A stretch of DNA of 64,000 nt from Paenibacillus taihuensis. GTDB lineage: Bacteria; Bacillota; Bacilli; Paenibacillales; Paenibacillaceae. A program made the translations under genes and the position numbers. Positions 18,001-26,532 of this stretch are shown here, in pieces; within the stretch, counting starts at the first letter, position 1; each line of letters starts with the position of its first letter. The stretch lies in assembly GCF_003386535.1 (NCBI RefSeq), contig NZ_QTTN01000026.1, positions 3,647-67,646 of the forward strand, given 5' to 3'. The notes under the pieces are model-generated. The model saw nothing but the letters and a program-made list of their open reading frames with translations. It was not told the origin of the DNA and ran no database searches.

Positions 18001-18930
18001 TTACTCCATGCCGTAATTAACTTTCATCACAATGCCCTGCTCGTAATCGCCAAACTGCTGGCCGAACAGGTTCACGCCGCCTTTATGAACCGCGTCGTCT
18101 TTGACGCCGATCCGGATTCTAACGCTCGGACGCTGCTTGAGGTTCAAGTCCCCGACATTGACCTCGGAAATCTCCTTCATGTCGAGCGTTGTCCGCTCCC
18201 CGTCGATGATCCAGGTCTTGAGCAAACCGTATTGCGTCGCTGCGTCGGACCACCAAGCCGGATTGAGCTTGCCCCTGCGGCCGCCGAAATCGCCGGGACT
18301 CGTCCACGAACCGATCTCCCGCCCGTTCACCCACAGCGTAATATCGGAAGGCCAATTGTTGTCGTAGTTAGGCGCTTCCGAGCATAGCTCCATGGAAACC
18401 TCGAGCGACTTGACCTTTGCGCCTGACGGCAGGTCGAGCGGCAATTGGTACTCAACGTACCCTTTGCGGAACCATATCAACTGCGCGTCGATATGTTTCG
18501 GATGATAGAACTGGACCGGCTCGTCCTCGTCGAACAGGAAGCCGCCCGCGCCAGCGATGCCGCAGGTTGGATACACTTCGCAGTCGCTGTAATGGCCGAT
18601 CGGCATCTCGACGCGGTATTCCGTGGTCTCGCCTTTCGGGAGCGTCTTCGGCATGTTGAAACCGATATGAATATCGTCGTAATTCCGGCTGCACACCTTC
18701 ATCGCCCCGCGAGTAGCCGGCAGCAATTCAGTGTTGATTAGGCCTGCAGCCTCCAGAACCTTCACGTTATTAGCGACGGTCGACACCGGAAGTTTAAGCG
18801 CTTCTGCGATTTCCACCACGTTCAGCTTCTTCGTGCTCAGCAGCTGCAGGACATCGACCCTCGACCGCGTCGACAACGCGTGCGCGACGCTCACCAGCTC
18901 GTCCGGATTTTTGAAGCTCAGTTCCAACAT
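18001..18930 (-). CDS. ArsR-type transcriptional regulator with beta-sandwich sensor domain
   Basis: 309 residues. A winged helix-turn-helix of the ArsR/DeoR kind covers about residues 1-75 (NVVEIAEALKLPVSTVANNV is the recognition region). The remaining 230 residues are predicted mostly beta and include LWVNGREIGSW, which resembles the jelly-roll VWVNGK motif of the GH2 enzymes in the same locus. This suggests that the regulator senses a sugar directly through a carbohydrate-binding-like domain. ATG at 18930 behind AAAGGAGGACGG. It lies upstream of the glycan operon in the same direction with its own promoter and terminator. The metal-binding residues of classic ArsR proteins are not evident. 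Confidence 0.82.
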   Translation of the reverse strand: MLELSFKNPDELVSVAHALSTRSRVDVLQLLSTKKLNVVEIAEALKLPVSTVANNVKVLEAAGLINTELLPATRGAMKVCSRNYDDIHIGFNMPKTLPKGETTEYRVEMPIGHYSDCEVYPTCGIAGAGGFLFDEDEPVQFYHPKHIDAQLIWFRKGYVEYQLPLDLPSGAKVKSLEVSMELCSEAPNYDNNWPSDITLWVNGREIGSWTSPGDFGGRRGKLNPAWWSDAATQYGLLKTWIIDGERTTLDMKEISEVNVGDLNLKQRPSVRIRIGVKDDAVHKGGVNLFGQQFGDYEQGIVMKVNYGME

Positions 18931-18963
18931 GTCTCCGTCCTCCTTTCAATTATTAATCGATTA

Positions 18964-18997
18964 CATGTATCATACATGAAAAAACGTTTTCAATCAA
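18964..18997 (-). promoter_or_regulatory. Promoter and palindromic operator of the ArsR-type regulator
   Basis: On the minus strand -35 TTGATT (18992-18997), a 17 nt spacer and -10 TATGAT (18969-18974). The -10 lies at the centre of a perfect 15 bp palindrome CATGTATCATACATG (18964-18978), a good candidate for autoregulation. A partial cre (TGAAAACGTTTTTT, two mismatches) lies in the spacer. Confidence 0.7.
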
Positions 18998-19051
18998 ACA
19001 TTTTGTATTAAAACAAAAATACCAATTAATACTGGTTTTGCATCAAGGACT

Positions 19052-19690
19052 CTACAAATATCTACTCAAATTATTCAGAATGACCCTATAAGCGTTCGGC
19101 CATAAATGGATGCCTTCCACGGTGAATTCCGGCTTCAAATTCCCTGTGTCATCAGTTAAACCTTCGTTCACGTTAATAAAAGAAAATCCATGCTGCTTAG
19201 CCAATTGTTCGATTGCTTCATTCGCCTCTAATATATTGGCGTTTGTTCGGGTCGCAAACATCGATTGCTTCTCTGATGGATCAAGTCCGAAGTCCGCTTC
19301 CGCATTGATTGGATAATAGGCCATCACGAATACTTCGCACAGCGGTAATCGCGACTTAATCTGATTCAGAATGTTATCGTAATTCATTAGCAGGGCATCT
19401 TTGCTATATCCGTTCTCTCCACTGCCTCCGATATCATTCGAGCCGATATTGATAAACAGCTTGCTTGGCTCCAAATCAAAGATGCAGATATCCATCGATT
19501 GCAGCAGATCAGAGGTCGTCGTACCCCCAATTCCGCGATTATAGATGACGCGATCTAATCCTAGGTTTGAAGTCAACTGCATCTCATAAATCGGGAATCC
19601 TTCCATTAGCGAGGATCCTACAAATAAGATTTGCCCTTTTTTGACGTGCTGGTTCAGCATGCGGTATTCATTCAGCTTGAGATGGTTCAT
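19052..19690 (-). CDS. SGNH/GDSL-type hydrolase
   Basis: 212 residues, cytoplasmic. The SGNH blocks are visible: FVGSSLME (nucleophile Ser in a GSS variant), GIGG (Gly block), GSNDIG (Asn block) and VEGIHLWPNAY with the catalytic His. The Asp usually two or three residues before that His is a Glu here. Such enzymes are esterases or deacetylases acting on lipids or acetylated sugars. The start at 19690 follows CAGGAGTGATC; the start at 19717 has no site. Close to the glycan locus but separately transcribed, so a role as carbohydrate esterase is possible but unproven. Confidence 0.85.
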   Translation of the reverse strand: MNHLKLNEYRMLNQHVKKGQILFVGSSLMEGFPIYEMQLTSNLGLDRVIYNRGIGGTTTSDLLQSMDICIFDLEPSKLFINIGSNDIGGSGENGYSKDALLMNYDNILNQIKSRLPLCEVFVMAYYPINAEADFGLDPSEKQSMFATRTNANILEANEAIEQLAKQHGFSFINVNEGLTDDTGNLKPEFTVEGIHLWPNAYRVILNNLSRYL

Positions 19691-19868
19691 AACGATCACT
19701 CCTGTTTTAGATGACATTCCTCGTCCATTTTCTACCTTTCACTCGCATAATTCGTTCGAGAGAACCTCTCATTGAGGCACTTTTACCTATGGGAAACAAA
19801 AGAGGCCATGATTACACTCTAGTTGCAATTCATTTTCCTATTCTTCTCTTCGAAAGGAGACCGGTCAT

Positions 19869-21434
19869 TTGAGAATGAAAGGTTTATTGTGGAAGGTAAC
19901 AGGATCTTCATTGTCCCTTCTCCTGCTGGCTGCCAACCTCGTAACGGCGGCACCTGCGGAAAAACATTCCTATCTAGTAGGAATCGTTCACGGCGCCTCT
20001 CAGAATGAATTGTCTGCACCCGGAATCGAGATGAAAGAACAATGGGACAAGCTGGACGCTGTTCGGATCGAGGCATCCCCCGCCGCCGCTCAAGGCTTGT
20101 CGCACAACCCGAATGTTACGTATGTGGAAGATGACCGGATCGTTCATGCAATGAAAGCAGCCGTCAAATCGACAAGCTACACCGACTCCACTTACACTTG
20201 GGGCTTGCAGGCGATTAACGCGCAATCGGCTTGGAACATGGGCGCAGCAGGACGGAACATCAAGGTCTGCGCATTGGATACCGGCATCGATTATGGCCAT
20301 CCGGAATTTGTAAGCAATGGCATCTCGGTCATCAAGGCCAGCAAAAACTTTGTAAAAGACGGCCATCCGGACGCAACCGACGGTTATGGTCACGGCACGC
20401 ATGTGGCGGGAACGATCGTCGGACAAACCAGCAGCAGCGGAAGCCGGATCGGTGTTGCGCCCAGCATTGACCTGTATGTTGCAAGGGTGCTAGGCGACGA
20501 TGGAACCGGCGCAACGAGCGGGATTATCAACGGACTGAATTGGTGTCAGCAAAATGGCGCTAAAATTGCCAGCCTTTCGTTAGGAAGCGATCGAGGTTCC
20601 AAAACGGAACAAAAAGCGTTTGATCAAGCTTATCAGAACGGAATGCTCAGCATCGCAGCCAGCGGTAACGATAGCGGCCCGATCGGCTATCCTGCGAAAT
20701 ACAGCTCCGTTGTAGCCGTGGGAGCCATTGACAGCAGCCTTAATCTTGCTTCGTTCTCCAATTTCGGTGCAGAGCAGGAAGTGGTGGCGCCCGGTGTCGG
20801 CACACTCTCGAGCGTGCCGCGCGGAACGGGAATGAACCCTTCGGCTTCGGAAGACGGAACCGTCTATAAAAGCGGTGCCGTCGAATATTCCTCTTACGGC
20901 AACGTAACCGGTCCGCTTGTTGAGTGCGGTTTGGCAGACACGGCAACTTCTTGCGTCAGCAAGCCGGCAACCGGCTCATGGATTGCTCTAATCAATCGAG
21001 GATCGAATGCCTTCTCCGACAAGATTGCGAATGCGAAAGCTCAGGGAGCCTCGGCAGCTATCATCGCCAACAACGATACGGCAAATGCCGATGATGCAGG
21101 CAGCTTCACGCTGGGCGGTGCCGGCAATTGGATACCGACCATTTCCGTCTCGTATAACAACGGTATAGCGATTCGGAATAATGGACTAGCTTCAGGAAAT
21201 GTCACAGTTAGCAAGTGGGACTATGCTTATTACGAAGGAACTTCAATGGCGACACCGCATGTCTCGGCAGTAGCCGCGCTTGCATGGTCCGTAAATCCGA
21301 ATTTGACCAACAAACAAATCCGCTCCATACTGCAGCAATCCGCCAAGGATCTCGGGAAGGCCGGATGGGACAGCAGCTTCGGATACGGCCTTGTACAGGC
21401 AGACGCCGCGGTTCAGTTGGCTATAGGAAATTAA
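19869..21434 (+). CDS. Secreted subtilisin-like serine protease with PA domain
   Basis: 521 residues: signal peptide (about 1-28), inhibitor I9-type propeptide (about 33-95) and S8 catalytic domain with Asp137 (ALDTGID), His175 (GHGTHVAGT) and Ser459 (EGTSMATPH). A PA-like insertion (about 310-440) sits between the His and Ser, as in minor extracellular protease Vpr relatives. It starts with TTG at 19869, nine nt after AAAGGAG; the ATG two codons later is too far from the site. Probably a feeding protease released into the medium. Monocistronic, as no gene follows in the same direction. Confidence 0.92.
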   Translation: MRMKGLLWKVTGSSLSLLLLAANLVTAAPAEKHSYLVGIVHGASQNELSAPGIEMKEQWDKLDAVRIEASPAAAQGLSHNPNVTYVEDDRIVHAMKAAVKSTSYTDSTYTWGLQAINAQSAWNMGAAGRNIKVCALDTGIDYGHPEFVSNGISVIKASKNFVKDGHPDATDGYGHGTHVAGTIVGQTSSSGSRIGVAPSIDLYVARVLGDDGTGATSGIINGLNWCQQNGAKIASLSLGSDRGSKTEQKAFDQAYQNGMLSIAASGNDSGPIGYPAKYSSVVAVGAIDSSLNLASFSNFGAEQEVVAPGVGTLSSVPRGTGMNPSASEDGTVYKSGAVEYSSYGNVTGPLVECGLADTATSCVSKPATGSWIALINRGSNAFSDKIANAKAQGASAAIIANNDTANADDAGSFTLGGAGNWIPTISVSYNNGIAIRNNGLASGNVTVSKWDYAYYEGTSMATPHVSAVAALAWSVNPNLTNKQIRSILQQSAKDLGKAGWDSSFGYGLVQADAAVQLAIGN

Positions 21435-21504
21435 TCGCTCGTTAAAGACTTCCGCGGCATTTTCCAGAAACCTATTTCTTTTCCATTTTATTTTATATCT
21501 AACC

Positions 21505-21822
21505 TCAACTAGGAACACAAGCAAATTGTTCAGTAAACAAACCAGGCTGCCGTCTTGATAGACGACAGCCTGCAGTTCCAGCAAGATCGCTAACAGTTGT
21601 TCCGGTAATCATCAGATCAAAGGTGACACTGATTGATCCAATTGTGTTATTGAGGAATCCAACAAAACAATTCGTCTCAATAAAGCTAGTACCCAACGGC
21701 ACAAAATGTCCCCACTCTAAAAGAAGTAAACGATCTGGATAGGTTGCAAGAACCGTCGGGTCATTCGATGCATTTGAATCTAATGCTCTCGTATAATTCA
21801 ATACAGATTTAATTGTGGACAT
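21505..21822 (-). CDS. Hypothetical protein, 105 residues
   Basis: I do not recognise the family. The protein is soluble and beta-rich (SISVTFDLMITGTTVSDLAG), with two Cys in the C-terminal third and a Met-Ser-Thr-Ile start. The start at 21822 lies about 6 nt after AAGGAAGGAGG, a strong ribosome site that argues for a real gene; a second ATG at 21825 is too close to it. It lies alone between the subtilase (convergent) and decayed genes. Confidence 0.55.
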   Translation of the reverse strand: MSTIKSVLNYTRALDSNASNDPTVLATYPDRLLLLEWGHFVPLGTSFIETNCFVGFLNNTIGSISVTFDLMITGTTVSDLAGTAGCRLSRRQPGLFTEQFACVPS

Positions 21823-21950
21823 CATTCGCCTCCTTCCTTCTAATAGAGTTTATGACCGATAACAGATTTTGCTTGGACTACCCTCTGCATAACACGCCCT
21901 CGCTTGGGTAAAGCCACGCCAATTCCATCTGACCCCAGGCTTCTTTTACT

Positions 21951-22091
21951 TCAGGCCTTCCCCGAACTTCCAAATTCAAAAAAATCATCTGCTAATAACT
22001 TAGAAAGCTCCATTGTCGAATTCCGAACCTCTGGGGTCAATAGTTTTTCTTCAAGTCTGAACAAGTCACTTCTGATGGATTCAAGGTTCAT
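21951..22091 (-). pseudogene. DUF4440 (NTF2-like) gene remnant
   Basis: A 46-codon frame starts at 22091 and reads [15 protein letters not shown], then LLTPEVRNS and [15 protein letters not shown] before a stop. This is the standard N-terminal third of DUF4440 proteins, which run to about 120 residues. The remaining two thirds are missing, so it is a truncated remnant. A GAAGAG ribosome site is still present. Confidence 0.7.
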
Positions 22092-22123
22092 ACTTCATCT
22101 CTTCTCTCGGAAATCGGTTCTTC

Positions 22124-22626
22124 TCAGCCCATTGTCGTTGCTGATTCACTTTTCTTTATTAATGTCATGGAAATCAAGCAAACAAAATATCCAACAAGGC
22201 AACCAACCATGTTCAGAATTACATCATCAATATCCGTTGACCCTAAATTGGTTACATCCTGGATCACTTCAATAGTTACAATAATGCCAAGAGATAAACA
22301 CATCGTTAGAAGAAACGTAGGTCTTCTCAATATGAGTGGAACCAACAAACCCATTGGTACAAATAAAATAATATTGGCAATCAAAGCAATTGACGCTGGA
22401 TGGTCGAACCCAAAACGCGATATGAGTCCCAAGATGAGATGATCGTCCGAAATGGTACTAGCTGTACATGCCAATAACCCTCTGCTTTTTGTGATTTCAC
22501 GTTTTCGATTCTATCCATAACTCTGTGAACACTTCCAAAGTATTTAACGACTACAAAGTTAACTAGACCAACTAGATAAATTGCAAAAATATACTTTGCT
22601 TTGATGGCTTTCAACAATCTATTCAT
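22124..22626 (-). pseudogene. VanZ-like membrane protein, frameshifted
   Basis: The N-terminal half (from ATG at 22626, behind AGGAGC) is in one frame, with a first membrane helix and the family motif VQLVPFRTI. That frame ends at 22381. The C-terminal half (IALIANIILFVPMG, then the helix MCLSLGIIVTIEVIQ and DIDDVILNMVG), all VanZ hallmarks, is in another frame and stops at 22124. The shift lies between about 22400 and 22440. Either the gene is broken or one base is wrong in the assembly. VanZ-like proteins are linked to teicoplanin tolerance. Confidence 0.8.
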
Positions 22627-22665
22627 GTCTAGCTCCTATCGTGGCAATCTGTAAACGACCTATGT

Positions 22666-23043
22666 CTAGAATATAAATATAAGAATATATATCAATCCGA
22701 CTGCAAGCTTTAAAAGCGAAATTATATATTCTTTAGATCCTTTCAAATACCTCCATTCCATAAACGTGTGCTGTCCCATACTGACTATAAAAAGTGCTAA
22801 CCAGAACCACTTGAGCGCATTGATATTCGTTGTATCCAAAACAAAGAAGAACACAATGAATGAAATGATTGCAAGTAATCCTTTTACCCACCTATTCACA
22901 CTTTTACCGTTCGTATCTGAGATCTTATTCGGTTCCTTTACAAGGAGATATTTCTTAACTATGAGTTCAAGTATGATTAAAAGCAGTAGTAATAATGACA
23001 TTGATAATACTGTAGATTGAATATTTGGAATCGAATAGGTCAT
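22666..23043 (-). CDS. DUF4181 family membrane protein
   Basis: 125 residues with four hydrophobic helices. The segment ALKWFWLALFIVSMGQHTF followed by MEWRYLKGSKEYI is the signature of DUF4181, a family of small membrane proteins of unknown role found in Bacillaceae and Paenibacillaceae. The start is set at ATG 23043 after GGCGGTGA; a GTG at 23052 is also in frame. It lies 39 bp upstream of the broken VanZ-like gene and may share its transcript. Confidence 0.75.
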   Translation of the reverse strand: MTYSIPNIQSTVLSMSLLLLLLIILELIVKKYLLVKEPNKISDTNGKSVNRWVKGLLAIISFIVFFFVLDTTNINALKWFWLALFIVSMGQHTFMEWRYLKGSKEYIISLLKLAVGLIYILIFIF

Positions 23044-23246
23044 TAATGTCACCGCCTTTCAATTGCGATTCTTCTTCCCGTCCACCAGTGTATTTCATAT
23101 ACGCTTCCATAGACTGGAAAGTTGCGATAGCCTGCCAATTGCGTCAGCAGCCTCTAGCATCAACCTCTCAGCAAGAAGGTATAATTAGGAACAGGCTAAA
23201 CCAGTTGGATCTACAAATCGAACTCAACTCTATTAGGAGGATAACA

Positions 23247-23615
23247 ATGAAAATATCAGGTATTATTCCGCAGCTGCGAACGATGAATCTCGAGGGCTCG
23301 ATACTGTTCTATACTACGCAATTAGGATTGGAGCTCGCATTCCGCCATGAAGATTTCTATGCAGGCATTCGTGCAGGCACTCAACTCTTCCATCTCAAGT
23401 ACGTTTGTGAAGAGGATCCCTCAATCGCATACACGAGAGAAGGCGAGCATTTCCATCTCTACCTGCAAACAGACGATGCCGCTGCCTTGGCCGAGGCGTT
23501 GAAAGCCCGCGGAGTCAATCTGACTGAGGAAGTGCACGAGACACTATGGAATACAAAAGAGTTTGTAATTGAGGACGACCAGGGGCACACGATTTATTTC
23601 GGCGAGGCACTCTAG
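23247..23615 (+). CDS. VOC superfamily protein (glyoxalase/bleomycin resistance fold)
   Basis: 122 residues with the paired beta-alpha-beta-beta-beta units of the vicinal oxygen chelate fold: LRTMNLEGSILFYTTQLGLEL at the start and EFVIEDDQGHTIYFGEAL at the end, with metal-ligand-like His/Glu residues. The ATG at 23247 follows TTAGGAGGATAACA. The longer in-frame reading from 23025 has no start signal and is rejected. The substrate cannot be told; relatives range from glyoxalases to drug-binding proteins. Confidence 0.85.
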   Translation: MKISGIIPQLRTMNLEGSILFYTTQLGLELAFRHEDFYAGIRAGTQLFHLKYVCEEDPSIAYTREGEHFHLYLQTDDAAALAEALKARGVNLTEEVHETLWNTKEFVIEDDQGHTIYFGEAL

Positions 23616-23756
23616 AGTAAGCGAATGTCAGGAGGAACGCCGCGCGTAACCTATCGTTCGAACTGGGAAATGGCAACATTTACTCCTTAAACTGCGTTCC
23701 CGCCTTTGTTAAAGTGGATAAGACTCGCGAAGATCAAGACAGGAGCTTTAATAGAC

Positions 23757-25076
23757 ATGAACGCTTTCTCCAAATCCATCATCGGCCTGCTCGGCGTAAC
23801 GTCGATCGCAGGGGCGATTTTCGGATATAAAGAATATCAGCATAATCGACAATGGGAACAGCAGCAGTATCATAGCGCCATTTATTGGGTTCAAATGCAA
23901 TCGATGCACTTGCGTGACTTCGATTACTCTCTCGCGGAGGCGCTCGCAGCCAGCTCTCCTACCAAGCGGCAAGAGGCGATTGAGGGAGCGATTGAGGACG
24001 CAGGCCTCATCATTCAAGATGCTTCTAGCGCATCCGCTACGATGAACCTTCAAGGGTTGTACTGGCCCGCTTACGAAACATTTTCCGTCGACAGCAGTCG
24101 ATACTTAGCCTATCCCTTGAGCGAGAAAGGGCCGACGCTTAATTCAGATCAATTAGAGCAAATTCTGCGGATGCGGAAATTCGCACGCACGGCAATGCCA
24201 TACGTTGATCGGATGAAAGCGAATGGCGTATCCCTCGCGGAGATCCAGCAAATATCGGCCGAGATGGACGCGGCGCTCGCCAAGCTTGATGGGATTTCCA
24301 TTTACGGCAATAAAGCCTTCAACGAATTCCGATACAATCTGAATCCTTACATACCGACGAAGCCGGGGCCGGTATTTAGCGGCGAGCCGACCTATAAGGC
24401 AACAGACTTGGCTGCAAAAGCCAAAATCTTCATGGGCGAGGCATGGAACAAAGGGCCAGGTAACCAAAGCGTCCACATGGTCTCAGGCGGTAGCGGGCCG
24501 GAATTCGGCGAGGTCATGGATTTCACGTTAGTGAATACCAATAAGGAAAAAAACAGCCCGTACACCGTGACGCTCAGCAAAAGCGGACATGTCATTCGCG
24601 TGACGCGCAGTGGAACGGAGAGTGGATCCTCCCCGCATGCGATGGACTTGCAACAAGGCATTGCGCTTGCCAACGAATGGATGAAACGTTGGTCCGATGA
24701 TCACCTAACACTCATAATGAATAATCAATCGGATACCTCGATTGGGCTCGTTTATATCCCGGTCCGAGAGGAAGTGCCAATTCCCCAGATGCAGGTCGTA
24801 TGGCGGTTCGACCCGCGCACAGGCGAACTAATCAGCTTCGATGCATCCGGTTATTTTAGCGATTACAATAAAAGCTTCCCGCTTCATCCGAAGTTGACCG
24901 CGAAGCAAGCTACCGCAGCGCTCAGTCCGAACTTACGCGCCACCGGCTCTCCCAAGCTCGAGATTCATGAGGGTAAGCTCGTGTACGAAATCCCCGTGAC
25001 TGGCGTAGAAGGAGTTAAACTCATTTACGTCAACGCACTTAAAGGTAGCATCGAAAGGATCGCTTATAACCCGTAA
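23757..25076 (+). CDS. YpeB-like PepSY-domain membrane protein
   Basis: 439 residues: one N-terminal membrane helix (about 7-22), a helical domain rich in Gln/Glu (about 30-190) and two to three PepSY-type domains in the C-terminal half (KAKIFMGEAW, QGIALANEWM, LTAKQATAAL segments). Length and layout match YpeB, which holds the cortex-lytic enzyme SleB in spores. No sleB lies next to it, so it may be a YpeB paralogue. ATG at 23757 behind ACAGGAGC; an in-frame TTG at 23706 lacks a site. Confidence 0.75.
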   Translation: MNAFSKSIIGLLGVTSIAGAIFGYKEYQHNRQWEQQQYHSAIYWVQMQSMHLRDFDYSLAEALAASSPTKRQEAIEGAIEDAGLIIQDASSASATMNLQGLYWPAYETFSVDSSRYLAYPLSEKGPTLNSDQLEQILRMRKFARTAMPYVDRMKANGVSLAEIQQISAEMDAALAKLDGISIYGNKAFNEFRYNLNPYIPTKPGPVFSGEPTYKATDLAAKAKIFMGEAWNKGPGNQSVHMVSGGSGPEFGEVMDFTLVNTNKEKNSPYTVTLSKSGHVIRVTRSGTESGSSPHAMDLQQGIALANEWMKRWSDDHLTLIMNNQSDTSIGLVYIPVREEVPIPQMQVVWRFDPRTGELISFDASGYFSDYNKSFPLHPKLTAKQATAALSPNLRATGSPKLEIHEGKLVYEIPVTGVEGVKLIYVNALKGSIERIAYNP

Positions 25077-25089
25077 TCTATGAAAATAG

Positions 25090-25130
25090 GCAGTCCCCGC
25101 GAGCATTCTTCCTGGGGCTGCTTGTTTTTT
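25090..25130 (+). terminator. Intrinsic terminator of the YpeB-like gene
   Basis: Stem GCAGTCCCC (25090-25098) with GGGGCTGC (25114-25121), one bulged T, then TTGTTTTTTT. Confidence 0.85.
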
Positions 25131-25170
25131 TGTTGGCCGAGATGTTCTGTCCGAGAATAGCCAAACGCAA

Positions 25171-25196
25171 AAAAAGCCGCACTCTGGCGGCTTTTT
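25171..25196. terminator. Bidirectional intrinsic terminator
   Basis: Perfect 10 bp stem AAAAAGCCGC (25171-25180) with its complement (25187-25196), 6 nt loop, A- and T-tracts on the two sides. It ends the minus-strand small membrane protein gene that stops at 25225. Confidence 0.8.
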
Positions 25197-25224
25197 CCAA
25201 ACACATATGAAATCAAAGCTTCTC

Positions 25225-25407
25225 TTATGGCTTATCCCACCCAAATAATGCCTTCTCAAACTTCGTCCTATTCAATAAATAGACAATTGCAAAGAAGAAC
25301 GGTATTGACGCTAACGACGGGCGAATAATACCATCCGCTGTCCATAAAAGGTCACACAGCATAAATATCAACAGATTCGTCGTAATATATTTTCGGAGTA
25401 GTTCCAT
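25225..25407 (-). CDS. Small membrane protein, 60 residues
   Basis: Two hydrophobic helices (TTNLLIFMLCDLLW and LASIPFFFAIVYLL) joined by a short polar turn, with a charged C-terminal tail. The ATG at 25407 follows ATGAGGG by 8 nt; the longer reading from 25422 lacks a site. I recall similar small proteins in Bacillus but no named function. It lies last in a run of minus-strand small genes at the edge of the first AT-rich island. Confidence 0.6.
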   Translation of the reverse strand: MELLRKYITTNLLIFMLCDLLWTADGIIRPSLASIPFFFAIVYLLNRTKFEKALFGWDKP

Positions 25408-25482
25408 TGTGGTATCCCTCATACAATGTGATTTATCACTATTGTATTCAGCACAAAAATCAATGGTGATGCTGTCAAGGCT

Positions 25483-25602
25483 TTAGTGATGTGCGAGTTC
25501 GAAGTTCTGCCACGATAAATAAACACATAAAATCGCTAGTGCAAAGAAAATAACAAGTGGTTCTCTTAAGAATTGCCTATACATAAATTTAATTCGTTGC
25601 AA
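25483..25602 (-). CDS. Possible 39-residue membrane peptide
   Basis: A short frame starting TTG at 25602, about 10 nt after GAAGGT. It encodes a basic N-terminus (QRIKFMYRQFLREP), one clear membrane helix (LVIFFALAILCVYL) and WQNFELAHH. Hydrophobic pattern and ribosome site support it, but the size and unusual start leave doubt. It lies between the CDGSH gene and the small membrane protein, on the same strand. Confidence 0.35.
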   Translation of the reverse strand: MQRIKFMYRQFLREPLVIFFALAILCVYLSWQNFELAHH

Positions 25603-25622
25603 GACAGCATCAACCTTCAAAT

Positions 25623-25647
25623 AGGGCAGTCGATTAACGACTGCCCT
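25623..25647. terminator. Hairpin downstream of the CDGSH gene
   Basis: Perfect 10 bp stem AGGGCAGTCG (25623-25632) with its complement (25638-25647) and a 5 nt loop. It lies 19 bp past the CDGSH stop; the T-tract is weak, so termination is likely but not certain. Confidence 0.6.
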
Positions 25648-25666
25648 CTCCGCTTTCATTTCCGAC

Positions 25667-25879
25667 TTAGTCCTTCTTCGCTCTCGGCGCGCTTACGAAG
25701 TTGATCGACTTGTGCGTGCCGTCGCAGAACGGCTTGTTGCCCGATGCTCCGCACCGACATAGCGAGAACGATTCTTTGTGCTCGAACGGGTTGCCTTCTG
25801 CATCCACTAGCTCGACTTGTCCTGTTACCCGAAGTGATCCGTTGTCGTTCACTTTAATCGTCACTTTGTTTTCTTCCAT
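25667..25879 (-). CDS. CDGSH iron-sulfur domain protein
   Basis: 70 residues carrying the complete 2Fe-2S signature CRCGASGNKPFCDGTH: three Cys and one His as cluster ligands. Such small proteins handle redox-active iron-sulfur clusters in the cytoplasm. ATG at 25879 behind TAGGAGGAG. Base composition is closer to the backbone than to the AT-rich genes to its right. Confidence 0.93.
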   Translation of the reverse strand: MEENKVTIKVNDNGSLRVTGQVELVDAEGNPFEHKESFSLCRCGASGNKPFCDGTHKSINFVSAPRAKKD

Positions 25880-26035
25880 GAGCTCTCCTCCTATGTATTA
25901 AAGATAATACAAGTATATCCAGTGATTGCTGGAAAAAGACGAGTCGGCTTAGAGCATGGTTTGTACTGTTAATCCGAGAGCAATTTAGGTAAGATGCCGT
26001 TGTATAGCACAAGTTGTGGTGACTATTCAATTAAA

Positions 26036-26085
26036 TGCCCGTTAGCGGAATAGGCCGCCGAAAATCATCGGCAGCCTGCTTATTT
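26036..26085. repeat. CCCGTTAG hairpin element 1
   Basis: Left boundary TGCCCGTTAG (26036-26045), then a 10 bp stem AGGCCGCCGA (26052-26061) and TCGGCAGCCT (26068-26077) with one mismatch. No clear right boundary. It lies about 75 bp downstream of the minus-strand gene that stops at 26159. Member of the dispersed family described in the findings. Confidence 0.7.
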
Positions 26086-26158
26086 TAAAAGAATATCTCA
26101 AAGAAAAACAAAACATCCTTTAAATGTTCCGTCCAGAACTAACCTTATTACGACCTGC

Positions 26159-26368
26159 TTATAACGGTTCTAAATCACCAAATGCTTGCTTCTTCAATAA
26201 TTCGTAGAGTTCTCTTATATTGAGAATGTTTAAACGAATGCTTTGTTCAGTAATATAGTAATCATCAATCATATCGTGGGGTACTGCTTCGATTATTTCG
26301 ACTTCCTGACTTTCTGCATTGTAAGCAAATATTATTTTTCGAGTATCCTTTTCTGTATCACTCGCCAT
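26159..26368 (-). CDS. Hypothetical protein, 69 residues
   Basis: Acidic soluble protein (MASDTEKDTRKIIFAYNAE at the start; NILNIRELYELLKKQAFGDL at the end), beta then helical. Family not recognised. The start is set at ATG 26368, just after GAGGAGTGG; the longer reading from a TTG at 26410 would run through that site. Part of the run of single genes each followed by a hairpin element. Confidence 0.5.
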   Translation of the reverse strand: MASDTEKDTRKIIFAYNAESQEVEIIEAVPHDMIDDYYITEQSIRLNILNIRELYELLKKQAFGDLEPL

Positions 26369-26442
26369 TGAACACCACTCCTCGGAGCTCGGATAGTGTA
26401 ATTTATTCAAGTAAGGTAATTTTAAGACACATTTTAACTCTC

Positions 26443-26520
26443 GTACCCGTTAGGATAATGAAACTGCCGATCCTTGATTCGAAATGAACATAGCGTTCTA
26501 TAGCTGAACAGGCCTATGCT
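26443..26520. repeat. Degenerate CCCGTTAG element
   Basis: CCCGTTAGG (26446-26454), then AACTGCCGATCC and, further on, CTGAACAGGCCT, the scrambled parts of the family consensus. It begins 13 bp beyond the stop of the frameshifted gene at 26533, the position these elements usually take. Confidence 0.45.
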
Positions 26521-26532
26521 TATTTAGATTTA

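Noticed and set aside
21904-22275. 123-codon plus-strand frame
   Set aside because: It is the reverse of the DUF4440 and VanZ remnants, which make sense on the minus strand.
23025-23246. N-terminal extension of the VOC protein gene
   Set aside because: The in-frame extension to 23025 has no ribosome site and overlaps the divergent DUF4181 gene; TTAGGAGG just before 23247 fixes the start.
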